DNA of 64,000 nt from Mycobacterium sp. PSTR-4-N (lineage in GTDB: Bacteria; Actinomycetota; Actinomycetes; Mycobacteriales; Mycobacteriaceae), in the NCBI RefSeq assembly GCF_022348085.1, contig NZ_JAKRFN010000005.1:186001-250000 (forward strand), written 5' to 3'. Positions within the stretch are counted from its first letter, which is position 1; every line of letters begins with the position of its first letter. Of this stretch, positions 9,023 to 16,441 are shown in pieces. The notes below the pieces were generated by a model. That model saw nothing but the letters and a program-made list of their open reading frames with translations. It searched no databases and was not told the DNA's origin. Both the position numbers and the translations under genes were made by a program.

Positions 9023-9478
9023 ATGAAACTGATTCTGACTGCCGAGGTGGAGCACCTCGGAACGGCAGGCGACGCGGTCGAGGTGAAGGACGGCTACGGC
9101 CGTAATTACCTGTTGCCCCGCGGGCTGGCGATCGTGGCCACCCGTGGCGCTGCTCGTCAGGCCGAGGACATCCGGCGCGCGCAGGAGCTCAAGAGCGTCA
9201 AGAGCCTCGAGCACGCCAATGAACTGAAGACCGCACTCGAGGGCCTCGACGGCGTCGAGCTCTCGGTGAAGACCGCCGGGGACTCGGGCAAGCTGTTCGG
9301 CTCGGTGACCGCGGCCGACGTGGTCGGCGCGATCAAGAAGGCCGGCGGTCCGAACCTCGACAAGCGGACCGTGCAGCTGCCCAAGTCGCACATCAAGACC
9401 GTGGGCACCCACTCCGTCACGATCCGGCTGCACCACGATGTGGCCGCGACCGTGTCGTTGAACGTGGTCGCCAACTAA
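9023..9478 (+). CDS. rplI: 50S ribosomal protein bL9
   Basis: The 151-residue protein has the L9 N-terminal domain ([35 protein letters not shown]), the long connecting helix (about residues 42-75) and the C-terminal rRNA-binding domain ([31 protein letters not shown]). It is the last gene of the operon, 11 bp after rpsR, and is followed directly by a strong hairpin terminator. Confidence 0.98.
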   Translation: MKLILTAEVEHLGTAGDAVEVKDGYGRNYLLPRGLAIVATRGAARQAEDIRRAQELKSVKSLEHANELKTALEGLDGVELSVKTAGDSGKLFGSVTAADVVGAIKKAGGPNLDKRTVQLPKSHIKTVGTHSVTIRLHHDVAATVSLNVVAN

Positions 9479-9490
9479 CAACTGACGAGT

Positions 9491-9532
9491 CAACGGCCGG
9501 GTGAGGACCGAGAGGTCCGAGCCCGGCCGTTG
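9491..9532 (+). terminator. Intrinsic terminator of the rpsF-ssb-rpsR-rplI operon
   Basis: An 11-bp perfect GC-rich stem (CAACGGCCGGG, 9491-9501, with CCCGGCCGTTG, 9522-9532) encloses an inner GGACC-GAGA-GGTCC hairpin (9505-9518) with a GNRA-type loop. It begins 13 bp after the rplI stop. Only a weak T-rich tail follows, which is usual for mycobacterial hairpin terminators. Confidence 0.85.
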
Positions 9533-9662
9533 TCGTGCTTTCGGCGAACTGTTCCGGCCGATTCCGTCACAGCGAACATAACCCGGTGTTAACCTGCACG
9601 GCCCGCGATGGAAACGCAACACGCCCGAGAAGGCAACCCGGGTCGACACGCCGACTGATTTA

Positions 9663-9780
9663 CCATCCACAGAGTCGACCCCGTCTCAACAGGCGTTCAG
9701 CTGCGGAAACGGACCAGATCACAGTGTTGATCCACAAGTTGTCCCCAGTACCTCAACATGGCTCACCAGACCTATCCACA
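9663..9780 (+). promoter_or_regulatory. Cluster of DnaA-box-like nonamers upstream of dnaB
   Basis: Four same-strand nonamers resemble the DnaA box (TTATCCACA/TTGTCCACA): TGATCCACA at 9728-9736, TTGTCCCCA at 9739-9747 and CTATCCACA at 9772-9780 each differ at one base, and CCATCCACA at 9663-9671 at two. They lie in the 471-bp gene-free stretch between rplI and dnaB, which otherwise holds only the terminator and the promoter-proximal elements listed separately. DnaA binding is an inference. Confidence 0.4.
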
Positions 9781-9876
9781 CGCCATCCCCAGGTCTGTCA
9801 ACAAGGGGTGGTTGCGTCTCGCGCAGCAACGTCTAGCGTTGGCCGTCGCGGACACGATGCGGGCGCCGCGGGGACG

Positions 9877-9899
9877 ATGTCGGTGCACCGACATACAGT
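9877..9899 (+). promoter_or_regulatory. 18-bp palindrome and candidate dnaB -10 element
   Basis: ATGTCGGTG-CACCGACAT (9877-9894) is a perfect 18-bp palindrome, the size of a dimer operator. It abuts TACAGT (9894-9899), a good TANNNT -10 element for dnaB. It would occupy the promoter spacer. No known regulator motif is recognised. Confidence 0.5.
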
Positions 9900-9903
9900 C
9901 TCA

Positions 9904-9919
9904 TCGAACGTCCGTTCGA
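9904..9919. promoter_or_regulatory. LexA (SOS) box upstream of dnaB
   Basis: TCGAAC-GTCC-GTTCGA matches the mycobacterial LexA consensus TCGAAC-N4-GTTCGA at all 12 defined bases. It lies 30 bp before the dnaB GTG and just downstream of the candidate -10 (9894-9899), across the predicted transcription start, the expected position for repression. A Shine-Dalgarno-like GGGGAGGGG follows before the start codon. Confidence 0.8.
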
Positions 9920-9949
9920 CACCGATTTGGGGAGGGGTGAGGGCACCGC

Positions 9950-12151
9950 GTGGCTGTCGTCGATGACTTGGGCCGGCCCGATGAGCATGCGGCCATGGAG
10001 CCTCCTCCGAACGAGGAGTTCGGTCGGCAGCCCCCGCAGGATCTGGCGGCCGAGCAGGCCGTGCTGGGCGGCATGCTGCTGAGCAAGGACGCGATCGCCG
10101 ATGTTCTGGAGCGGCTGCGCCCCGGTGACTTCTACAAGCCGGCCAACCAACTGGTCTACGACGCGGTGCTGGATCTGTACGGCCGCGGAGAGCCTGCTGA
10201 CGCGGTCACCGTCGCGGCAGAACTGGACCGCAAGGGGTTGTTGCGCCGGGTCGGCGGCGCGCCCTATCTGCACACGCTGATCTCCACGGTGCCGACGGCG
10301 GCCAACGCCGGGTTCTATGCCGAGATCGTGGCGGAGAAGTCGCTGCTGCGCCGGCTCGTGGAGGCGGGCACCCGTGTGGTGCAGTACGGCTACGCCGGTG
10401 CCGAGGGTGCGGACGTCAACGAAATCGTGGACCGTGCGCAGGCCGAGATTTATGACGTCACCGAGCGCCGGGCCACCGAGGATTTCGTCCCGCTCGAAGA
10501 GCTGCTGCAGCCGACGATGGACGAGATCGACGCGATCGCGTCCCAGGGCGGCATCTCCAAGGGTGTGCCGACGGGCTTCACCGAACTCGACGAGCTGACC
10601 AACGGGCTGCACCCGGGCCAGATGATCGTCGTCGCGGCGCGTCCGGGTATGGGGAAAGCTCTGGCGTTGGACACACCGCTGCCGACGCCGTCGGGATGGA
10701 CGACGATGGGCGAGGTCGCCGTCGGGGATGAGCTGATCGGGCCCGACGGACTGCCGACGCGCGTGGTCGCCGCAACGGAGGTGATGACCGAGCGGCCGTG
10801 CTTCGAGGTCGAGTTCTCCGACGGCACAGTGATCGTCGCCGACGCGGAGCATCAATGGCTGACGTCGGGCGCGATCCGCACGACGCGGGAGATCGCCGAG
10901 ACGCTGCCCACTGTCCACACGGTGAAGAACACAGCGGCGATTCAGCGCGCGGACTTGAATCTTTTGGTACCGCCGTACACGTTCGGTGCATCGCTCGGCG
11001 GTTGGACCGACGATGCTGAGATCCAGATGTGGATCGAGGCGGAGTCAAGTGAGCGCGGGGCGATCGTTCGGGACCGCATCCCACCGGAGTATCTGCGCGC
11101 GTCGGAGCCGCAGCGGCGGGCGCTGCTGGCGGGATTGCTTGACGCTTGCGGAACCGTCGCGGTTGACGGATCGATCGAACTCGAGCTGGCTGACGAGCGT
11201 CTCGCGCGCGGTGTCGCGGAGCTCGTTGTGTCGCTGGGGTATCGCTGCGAGTCCGAGGTGGCGGGCTGGCTCCGAATCACAGCCGGCGACAGCGTGTTCC
11301 GGCTCCATCGCAAGGAACTGCTGCACAAGGAGCGCAGGGGGACTGGCGTCGCCTCACGGACGATCGTCGACGTGCGACCGGTGCCAAGCGTGCCGGTCCG
11401 GTGCGTGGAGGTCGACAACGTCAGCCACATGTACCTGGCGAGCCGGTCGATGGTCCCGACGCACAACTCGACCCTCGGCCTCGATTTCATGCGGTCGTGC
11501 TCGATCAAGCACCACCTTCCGAGCATCGTGTTCTCGCTGGAGATGAGCAAGACCGAGATCGTCATGCGCCTGCTGTCCGCGGAGGCCCGGATCAAGCTGG
11601 CCGACATGCGATCTGGCCGCATGAGCGATGACGACTGGACGCGGCTGGCGCGGCGCATGAGTGAGATCAGCGAGGCGCCGCTGTACATCGACGATTCACC
11701 GAACCTGACGATGATGGAGATCCGCGCGAAGGCGCGGCGGTTGAAGCAGAAGGCGGACCTGCGGCTCGTGGTCATCGACTACCTGCAGCTGATGACGTCG
11801 GGCAAGAAGGTCGAGTCGCGTCAGCAAGAGGTCTCCGAGTTCTCCCGGCAGATCAAGCTGTTGGCGAAAGAGCTGGAAGTGCCGGTGGTCGCGATGAGCC
11901 AGCTGAACCGTGGACCCGAGCAACGTACGGACAAGAAGCCGCAGCTGTCGGATCTGCGTGAGTCGGGTTCGATCGAGCAGGACGCGGATATGGTTGTGTT
12001 GCTTCATCGTCCGGATGCGTTCGAAAGCGATGATCCGCGTGGCGGTGAGGCCGACCTGATCATCGCCAAGCACCGCGCCGGCCCGACCCGAACCGTGACG
12101 GTGGCGCATCAGCTGCACCTGTCGCGGTTCGCGAACATGGCGAAGCAATAG
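9950..12151 (+). CDS. dnaB: Replicative DNA helicase DnaB, intein-containing precursor
   Basis: The precursor is 733 residues; removing the intein (residues 237-506) leaves a 463-residue helicase, the normal DnaB size. The N-terminal domain (DLAAEQAVLGGMLLSKDAI) is followed by the RecA-like motor: Walker A GMGK (233-236) continues as STLGLDF only after the intein; later come SLEMSKTE, a Walker B-type LVVIDYLQLM, and SQLNRGPEQR. DnaB unwinds DNA at the replication fork. GTG start at 9950, supported by GGGGAGGGG upstream. Because the intein splits Walker A right after the catalytic Lys, unspliced precursor should be unable to bind ATP properly. A LexA box and other elements precede it. Confidence 0.97.
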   Translation: MAVVDDLGRPDEHAAMEPPPNEEFGRQPPQDLAAEQAVLGGMLLSKDAIADVLERLRPGDFYKPANQLVYDAVLDLYGRGEPADAVTVAAELDRKGLLRRVGGAPYLHTLISTVPTAANAGFYAEIVAEKSLLRRLVEAGTRVVQYGYAGAEGADVNEIVDRAQAEIYDVTERRATEDFVPLEELLQPTMDEIDAIASQGGISKGVPTGFTELDELTNGLHPGQMIVVAARPGMGKALALDTPLPTPSGWTTMGEVAVGDELIGPDGLPTRVVAATEVMTERPCFEVEFSDGTVIVADAEHQWLTSGAIRTTREIAETLPTVHTVKNTAAIQRADLNLLVPPYTFGASLGGWTDDAEIQMWIEAESSERGAIVRDRIPPEYLRASEPQRRALLAGLLDACGTVAVDGSIELELADERLARGVAELVVSLGYRCESEVAGWLRITAGDSVFRLHRKELLHKERRGTGVASRTIVDVRPVPSVPVRCVEVDNVSHMYLASRSMVPTHNSTLGLDFMRSCSIKHHLPSIVFSLEMSKTEIVMRLLSAEARIKLADMRSGRMSDDDWTRLARRMSEISEAPLYIDDSPNLTMMEIRAKARRLKQKADLRLVVIDYLQLMTSGKKVESRQQEVSEFSRQIKLLAKELEVPVVAMSQLNRGPEQRTDKKPQLSDLRESGSIEQDADMVVLLHRPDAFESDDPRGGEADLIIAKHRAGPTRTVTVAHQLHLSRFANMAKQ
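10658..11467 (+). mobile_element. DnaB intein, class 3 type, with remnant LAGLIDADG region
   Basis: The 270-residue intein starts with Ala (ALALDTPLPTPSGW), not Cys/Ser/Thr, and ends THN before extein Ser. The class 3 W-C-T signature is present: block B has His65 and Trp67 (DAEHQWLT), block F has Cys249 (VRCVEVDNVSHMYL), block G has Thr268-His269-Asn270. Class 3 inteins, described for DnaB inteins of mycobacteriophage and relatives, start splicing from the block F Cys. Between blocks B and F one endonuclease-like motif remains, LAGLLDACG (precursor residues 393-401), with Cys400 replacing the catalytic Asp, and the rest of the domain is too short, so homing is probably lost while splicing is intact. 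Confidence 0.93.
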
Positions 12152-12269
12152 CCGAGGTCTGTCGCACGGCCACGCATCTCACCCCACGACGCTCGCTTTA
12201 GGATCAGGTCTGCCGATTCGTCGCTCGCCGAACCAGCCCCGTGGTGTCAGTGCAGTAGCGCGCTGTTTC

Positions 12270-12776
12270 TCAGCCGAACTCGGTGGGACGGATACGCATC
12301 TTGCCGGCGATGCGGACGAGGGCTCGCCGGTCGGCGTCGTTCAGAGGATCAAGGACCACCTCGCGCACCGTTCGCAAGTGGATGGGAGCCGCCGCGACCA
12401 CAACGTCGTATCCACTGTCGGTCAGGGCGGCGATCGTGTAGCGGCCGTCGGTTGGATCGGGTGAGCGTTCGACCCACCCACGCTGCTCGAATCGCTTGAC
12501 CACGTTGGACAGTCGCGACAGCGACCCATTGGCCAAGAAGGCGAGTTCACTCATCCGCAGGCGACGATCGGGCGCCTCCGAGATGTGACTCAGGGCGAGG
12601 TACTCGAAGAGCGTCAGCCCGGCGTGACTCTGCAACGGAGACTCCAGCCGCCCGGGCAGCAGAAGCATGATCGACACCAAGGCGGTCCAGGCGTCCTTCT
12701 CGCCCTCCGTCAGCCAACGGATGTCCCCACCGCCCTTGCCGTCGGGCGTGGGTGTGGCGGACGTGTCGCTGGGCAT
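12270..12776 (-). CDS. MarR-family transcriptional regulator
   Basis: The 168-residue protein has the MarR winged helix: LTLFEYLALSHISEAPDRRL, MSELAFLANGSLSRLSNVVK (recognition helix) and FEQRGWVERSPDPTDGRYTI (wing). Divergently transcribed from the RidA-like gene, with several ACTTCA/TGAAGT half-sites in the 104-bp gap, so it probably represses both. Its ligand is unknown. Confidence 0.9.
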   Translation of the reverse strand: MPSDTSATPTPDGKGGGDIRWLTEGEKDAWTALVSIMLLLPGRLESPLQSHAGLTLFEYLALSHISEAPDRRLRMSELAFLANGSLSRLSNVVKRFEQRGWVERSPDPTDGRYTIAALTDSGYDVVVAAAPIHLRTVREVVLDPLNDADRRALVRIAGKMRIRPTEFG

Positions 12777-12797
12777 AGCCGATCTTAACCAACGGAC

Positions 12798-12861
12798 ATG
12801 ACTTTACGCGTGAAGTCATAACGTGCTAGCTTTACTTCACGTATTAATTCAATCATGAAGT
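12798..12861. promoter_or_regulatory. Operator region of the MarR/RidA divergent pair
   Basis: ATGACTT (12798-12804) and AAGTCAT (12813-12819) form a perfect 7-bp inverted repeat with an 8-bp spacer. A second, wider pair, ACTTCA (12834-12839) and TGAAGT (12856-12861), repeats the same half-site. The elements fill the intergenic gap between a MarR gene and the gene it faces, which is where MarR dimers usually bind. Confidence 0.6.
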
Positions 12862-12880
12862 TAACTCCCAAGGAGTAGTC

Positions 12881-13303
12881 GTGCCCCATATCGAATTCTT
12901 CGCCACCCCCGGTTATGGCGACACCCAGCTGTCGAACATGCATTACAACCAAGCGGTTCGCATCGGCAACCGGATCGAGGCCTCGGGGCAGGGGGGATGG
13001 GACGACGACTTCGACTTCCCGGAATCCCTTGAGGACGAGATCATTCGGGCCTTCGACAACCTGGAGCGGACGCTCGCCCACGCCGGAGCGACGTGGGGCG
13101 ACGTCATCGCCGTGGATTCGTATCACATCTCCACAGCGGATGACTCGATCGGCGACGATCACAATCGAGTGATGGTGGCGCAATTCCGCAAGCGGATGGG
13201 GGACCGCTCTCCGATCTGGACGCAACTCGGCGTGGCCACCCTCGGTGCACCCAAGATGCGGGTGGAGATCCGGGCCACCGCGATCGTCGGTGACGGAAGC
13301 TGA
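12881..13303 (+). CDS. RidA/YjgF-YER057c-UK114 family protein
   Basis: The 140-residue protein, GTG start at 12881 after AAGGAG, resembles RidA-superfamily enzymes (YNQAVRIGNRIEASGQGGWD; FDNLERTLAHAGATWGDVIAVDSYHI; WTQLGVATLGAPKMRVEIRATA). RidA proteins hydrolyse reactive enamine/imine intermediates. The RidA signature Arg near the C-terminus is present in the MRVEI segment (Arg then Glu), while other subfamilies differ, so the exact substrate is open. Divergent from the MarR gene that probably controls it. Confidence 0.85.
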   Translation: MPHIEFFATPGYGDTQLSNMHYNQAVRIGNRIEASGQGGWDDDFDFPESLEDEIIRAFDNLERTLAHAGATWGDVIAVDSYHISTADDSIGDDHNRVMVAQFRKRMGDRSPIWTQLGVATLGAPKMRVEIRATAIVGDGS

Positions 13304-13469
13304 TCCGTGGCCACAGCGCGGAAGCCGAACTGTGCGGATCCGTGATCCTCGCGTTCTTTCGGCGCCACGACTCAGCGCGGTCCCGAAACCCGGGAAATCG
13401 CAGGCGCGTTGGCAGGTGATCGGCGACCCCTATACAGCGCAACAGTATTCGTCCAGTTGTCACGGAGGT

Positions 13470-13498
13470 TAGCGTGGCTACTACATCTAGCGGTGCTA
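13470..13498. promoter_or_regulatory. Tandem TAGC-N3-GCTA operators at the tetR promoter
   Basis: TAGCGTGGCTA (13470-13480) and TAGCGGTGCTA (13488-13498) are 11-bp palindromes spaced 18 bp start to start. The second overlaps the candidate -10 element TACCAT (13497-13502) and the first covers the -35 position. The same motif, again with an 18-bp step, stands at the promoter of the cluster ending at 14219. The GTG at 13509 lies 7 nt past the -10 with no Shine-Dalgarno, so the transcript is probably leaderless. Confidence 0.75.
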
Positions 13499-13508
13499 CC
13501 ATCATACT

Positions 13509-14114
13509 GTGGGTATCGAAGAGCGCCGCGAGCGGGACCGCATCGCACGCCGGGAGCTGATCGTCGCGACAGCTCGTGAGCTGGCCGAGGCTGAAGGGTG
13601 GGATGCGGTGACCACCAGGCGACTGTCCGCTGAGATCGAGTACAGCCAGCCTGTTCTCTACAAGCACTTCGCGGGCTTGACGCAGATCGCCGACGCGGTC
13701 GCGGTGCAGGGCTATGCCGAGATCGCCGAGGCCATTGCGGCCGCCAGTGCGACCGACGGTCCTGCCAAAACTGTTCTGCCGCGGATCGCCCGGGCGTATT
13801 TGGATTTCGCACAACGCAACCCAGCGGTGTACGACGCGATGTTCACCCGTGCTACGGCGCTGCGCTTCGCCGAGCAGGACACCCCTCCGCAGTTGTCCGC
13901 AGCGTTCGCGGCATTGCGTCAGGCGATCGGCCTGGTCGCCGGTGCCCGCGACGTCGACACCCTCACCGAACTCTTCTGGGCGGCACTGCACGGGATGGTC
14001 ACCCTCGGCTCCACCGGCCGGCTCCCGGCAGAACGGGTGGACGACCGGGTCAGACTACTGGTCGAGCTGGTCGCCGGCGACGCGCCACCGACACGGCACG
14101 GCGACCACCCCTGA
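13509..14114 (+). CDS. TetR-family regulator, likely autorepressor of the flavoprotein cluster
   Basis: The 201-residue protein has an N-terminal TetR HTH (RRELIVATARELAEAEGWDA, TTRRLSAEIEYSQPVLYKHF, residues about 14-60) and an all-helical C-terminal ligand domain with the ELFWAALHGMVTLG motif of the WHG-type subfamily. GTG start, probably leaderless. Two TAGC-N3-GCTA palindromes cover its own promoter and three more stand at 16942-17004 before the convergent four-gene cluster, which makes it the best candidate regulator of that cluster. The inducer is unknown but may be the cluster's substrate. Confidence 0.9.
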   Translation: MGIEERRERDRIARRELIVATARELAEAEGWDAVTTRRLSAEIEYSQPVLYKHFAGLTQIADAVAVQGYAEIAEAIAAASATDGPAKTVLPRIARAYLDFAQRNPAVYDAMFTRATALRFAEQDTPPQLSAAFAALRQAIGLVAGARDVDTLTELFWAALHGMVTLGSTGRLPAERVDDRVRLLVELVAGDAPPTRHGDHP

Positions 14115-14218
14115 TCGGGCGGCAGTCGGCGACCGACTCTGCAGCGCAGCGTAATTGAGCTGTGCGGCGGGAAGCGTTGGCTCGTTCAGCTGAGCGCCTC
14201 ACCGGCCACCGCGCACCG

Positions 14219-15634
14219 TCATTGGGCCAGCTGATCGTCGCCCTTTGCCATTTTGACGGCGCGTTCGAGGTGGGCCGCGGTGGTGGTGTGGAACGCGGCC
14301 AGGGTGCGGGTGGGGGCCAGGCAGCGATCGGGGTCGACGGTGGTGCTGATGCGGGCCAGGCGCTGCAGGTCGTCGTGGCCGAATCCGTTGCGGTCGGCGG
14401 CGCGGCCATCGGCGAACGGTCCGGCGGAACGGCCGATGTCAGCGGTGTCCGCCGCCGCGCGCACTCTCGTCAAGCCGTCCTCGGTGCGTGCGCGGGCGGT
14501 GATGTCACCGGCGGTGCCCACCGCATGCAGTAGGTAGGGGCCGGGGACTGCGGTCAGTGCTCCGTCGCGGGCGCGCGCCATGGTGTCGAGGTTGCGCAGC
14601 TCGACCATCACCACCGATGAATCGACTTCAGCGGCGGTCCGCAAGATGTCGGCGCTGACTGCCGGCGCGTTCGGACCCAGCCAACGGCCGATGCCCAGTG
14701 CCGGAACGGGATTGGGCGGGTCGAGGTGGATGCGGGCAAGCCGGCCGGCGTCGGCGGGCCCCCAGCTGTCGTCAACCACCGCCGTCGGCGCAGACCGCAG
14801 CGCCTGCAGCAATGGTTCGGCTGCTTCAGCCGCGCGTGGGGAGGCGAATGCCAGATGCACCACCGGGACGCCGCGGAGCGCCGGAGGGAACATGGGGGCG
14901 CCCGGCGGGGTGTGCAGCACGCTCAGGCTTGTCGACAGCGCCTCTCCGATATTGGGCATCGCGTCGGTCCAGGCGGCGACGACAGGCTCCAATGCGTCGA
15001 TGCTCCACACCCGGTATCCGGCCCATACCGCGTGCGGTGCAACCAGTTCGAGAGTCAAAGCGGTGGCGATGCCGACGCCGCCGCCGCCGCGGAAGGCCCA
15101 TAGCGCCTCTCGGTCCATCTCGTCGTCGGCGTCCTCGGCGGCGCGGCGAATCCGGCCGGTGCCGTCGACGTAGTCGACCGCCAGCAGCGTCGACGACGCC
15201 ATGCCGTGCGGGCGGGTCAGGAACCCGACTCCACCGCCGAAGGTGTAGCCAGACACCGACACGGTCGGGGAGGTGCCTGCCAACCCGAGCAACCCGTGCG
15301 GTTCGGCGACCGCGTTGACGCCGGTCCACGTGGTTCCGGCGCCGACGTGAGCGATTCGGGCGGCGGCGTCGACGTGGACGGTGTTCATATCGGAGGTGTT
15401 GATCAGGAGGTGGTCGGCGCCGATCGGCGCGCCGGCGCCGTGCCCGCTGGCCTGCACGGCCACCCGTAGGTCGTGTCGGACGGCCCACTGCACGGCATCG
15501 GCGACTTCCTCGGCGGTATGTGGGTGGGCCACAGCAGCCGGGTGCTGGGTGACCGTGGCGTTGTGCGGAGTCGTTGCGGCCCGGTAGAGCTCAGTATCTG
15601 GCGCAGCGTACACATCGGTTCTGCTGTCGGTCAT
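14219..15634 (-). CDS. FAD-binding (BBE-like) oxidoreductase
   Basis: The 471-residue flavoprotein has a FAD_binding_4 domain (HPHTAEEVADAVQWAV; the VQASGHGAGAP motif whose His is the usual covalent 8-alpha-histidyl FAD site; LLINTSDMNTVHVD; HVGAGTTWTGVN; SPTVSVSGYTFGGGVGFLTR), a substrate domain, and a C-terminal BBE-type segment. The position where bicovalent family members have a second FAD-linking Cys has Tyr in SGYTFGGG, so FAD is probably attached through His only. It ends a four-gene minus-strand cluster (DUF1772, NIPSNAP, DUF4267, this gene). Substrate unknown; relatives oxidise alcohols, sugars or alkaloid-like compounds. Confidence 0.9.
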   Translation of the reverse strand: MTDSRTDVYAAPDTELYRAATTPHNATVTQHPAAVAHPHTAEEVADAVQWAVRHDLRVAVQASGHGAGAPIGADHLLINTSDMNTVHVDAAARIAHVGAGTTWTGVNAVAEPHGLLGLAGTSPTVSVSGYTFGGGVGFLTRPHGMASSTLLAVDYVDGTGRIRRAAEDADDEMDREALWAFRGGGGVGIATALTLELVAPHAVWAGYRVWSIDALEPVVAAWTDAMPNIGEALSTSLSVLHTPPGAPMFPPALRGVPVVHLAFASPRAAEAAEPLLQALRSAPTAVVDDSWGPADAGRLARIHLDPPNPVPALGIGRWLGPNAPAVSADILRTAAEVDSSVVMVELRNLDTMARARDGALTAVPGPYLLHAVGTAGDITARARTEDGLTRVRAAADTADIGRSAGPFADGRAADRNGFGHDDLQRLARISTTVDPDRCLAPTRTLAAFHTTTAAHLERAVKMAKGDDQLAQ

Positions 15635-15668
15635 TCGCTCCTCCTAGGCGGGGGGGTGGCAGAGCCGG

Positions 15669-16052
15669 TCAGGAGGCGAGCAACAAGCCGGTGGTGAGGA
15701 GCATGACCGCAGCGGTACCGCCGTGCACGCCGTACGCGATGGACTTCGCGCCGCCGCTGCGCAGCACGATGGTCGCGTCGACGATCGGGATCAGAGTGGC
15801 GGTGAGCATGACCCAGCCGAGGAGGTGCGTGGCGTGGGTGATCAGGAGGATGATCACGAACAGCCCGGTGGTGATGTCGCGGATGCCCTTCACGCTCAGG
15901 TAGGCGCGGGCACCGGGCTGGTCGAGATCGGGCAGTACACCGTAGCCGGCGGCCGCGGTGCGCGGCGCGAGCAGGAAGCGCGCGCCGATGAGGATGATGG
16001 CGGCCGCGAGGACGCCGGCTAGAACGTAGCCGATGGTGGTCGTGACGTTCAC
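15669..16052 (-). CDS. DUF4267 small membrane protein
   Basis: The 127-residue protein has four hydrophobic helices (IGYVLAGVLAAAIILIGARF; a helix after GIRDITTGLF; LLGWVMLTATLIPIVDA; GTAAVMLLTTGLLLAS). The VKGIRDITTGLF segment and length fit DUF4267. Function unknown. It lies 34 bp upstream of the FAD oxidoreductase gene in the same direction. Confidence 0.8.
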   Translation of the reverse strand: MNVTTTIGYVLAGVLAAAIILIGARFLLAPRTAAAGYGVLPDLDQPGARAYLSVKGIRDITTGLFVIILLITHATHLLGWVMLTATLIPIVDATIVLRSGGAKSIAYGVHGGTAAVMLLTTGLLLAS

Positions 16053-16077
16053 GTCGAGTTCTCCTGTGAGTGGTTCG

Positions 16078-16395
16078 TTATCGGGTGGGGGAGAAGGTGG
16101 TGGGGTCGAGCAGGGTGGTCTGGACGTCGAGAATGTCGGCGACGTCGAAACCGGCCATGTCCGAGGCGAATTCGCGACTGGCCATCACGCGGCGGGTCAG
16201 CTCGTCGGGGTCGGTGGCGGGTGGGTACTCGATCACGGCGATCAGCCGATGGGCGTCACGGCCGTGCTCGGTCCACACCCCGTGAGTGGCGATACCGAAC
16301 CCGGCGAAGGTGGGCAGGTGGCGGGCCCAGTGCACGTCGGCGTAACGCCGCAATGCCTCAGGTGATCGCAGGGTGTAGATCCGCAGTTGAAACAT
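16078..16395 (-). CDS. NIPSNAP-family ferredoxin-like-fold protein
   Basis: The 105-residue protein opens MFQLRIYTLRSPEALRRYA and has the VHWARHLPTFAGFGI and LIAVIEYPPATDPDEL segments of NIPSNAP/dimeric alpha-beta barrel proteins. Bacterial members accompany oxidoreductase operons, and may bind small ligands or act as monooxygenase-like accessory proteins. Its role here is inferred only from operon context between DUF4267 and DUF1772 genes. Confidence 0.8.
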   Translation of the reverse strand: MFQLRIYTLRSPEALRRYADVHWARHLPTFAGFGIATHGVWTEHGRDAHRLIAVIEYPPATDPDELTRRVMASREFASDMAGFDVADILDVQTTLLDPTTFSPTR

Positions 16396-16441
16396 CGGTG
16401 CTCCATCGGTCGAGGGGGCGTGCCGGTGTCGGCGGGACAGG

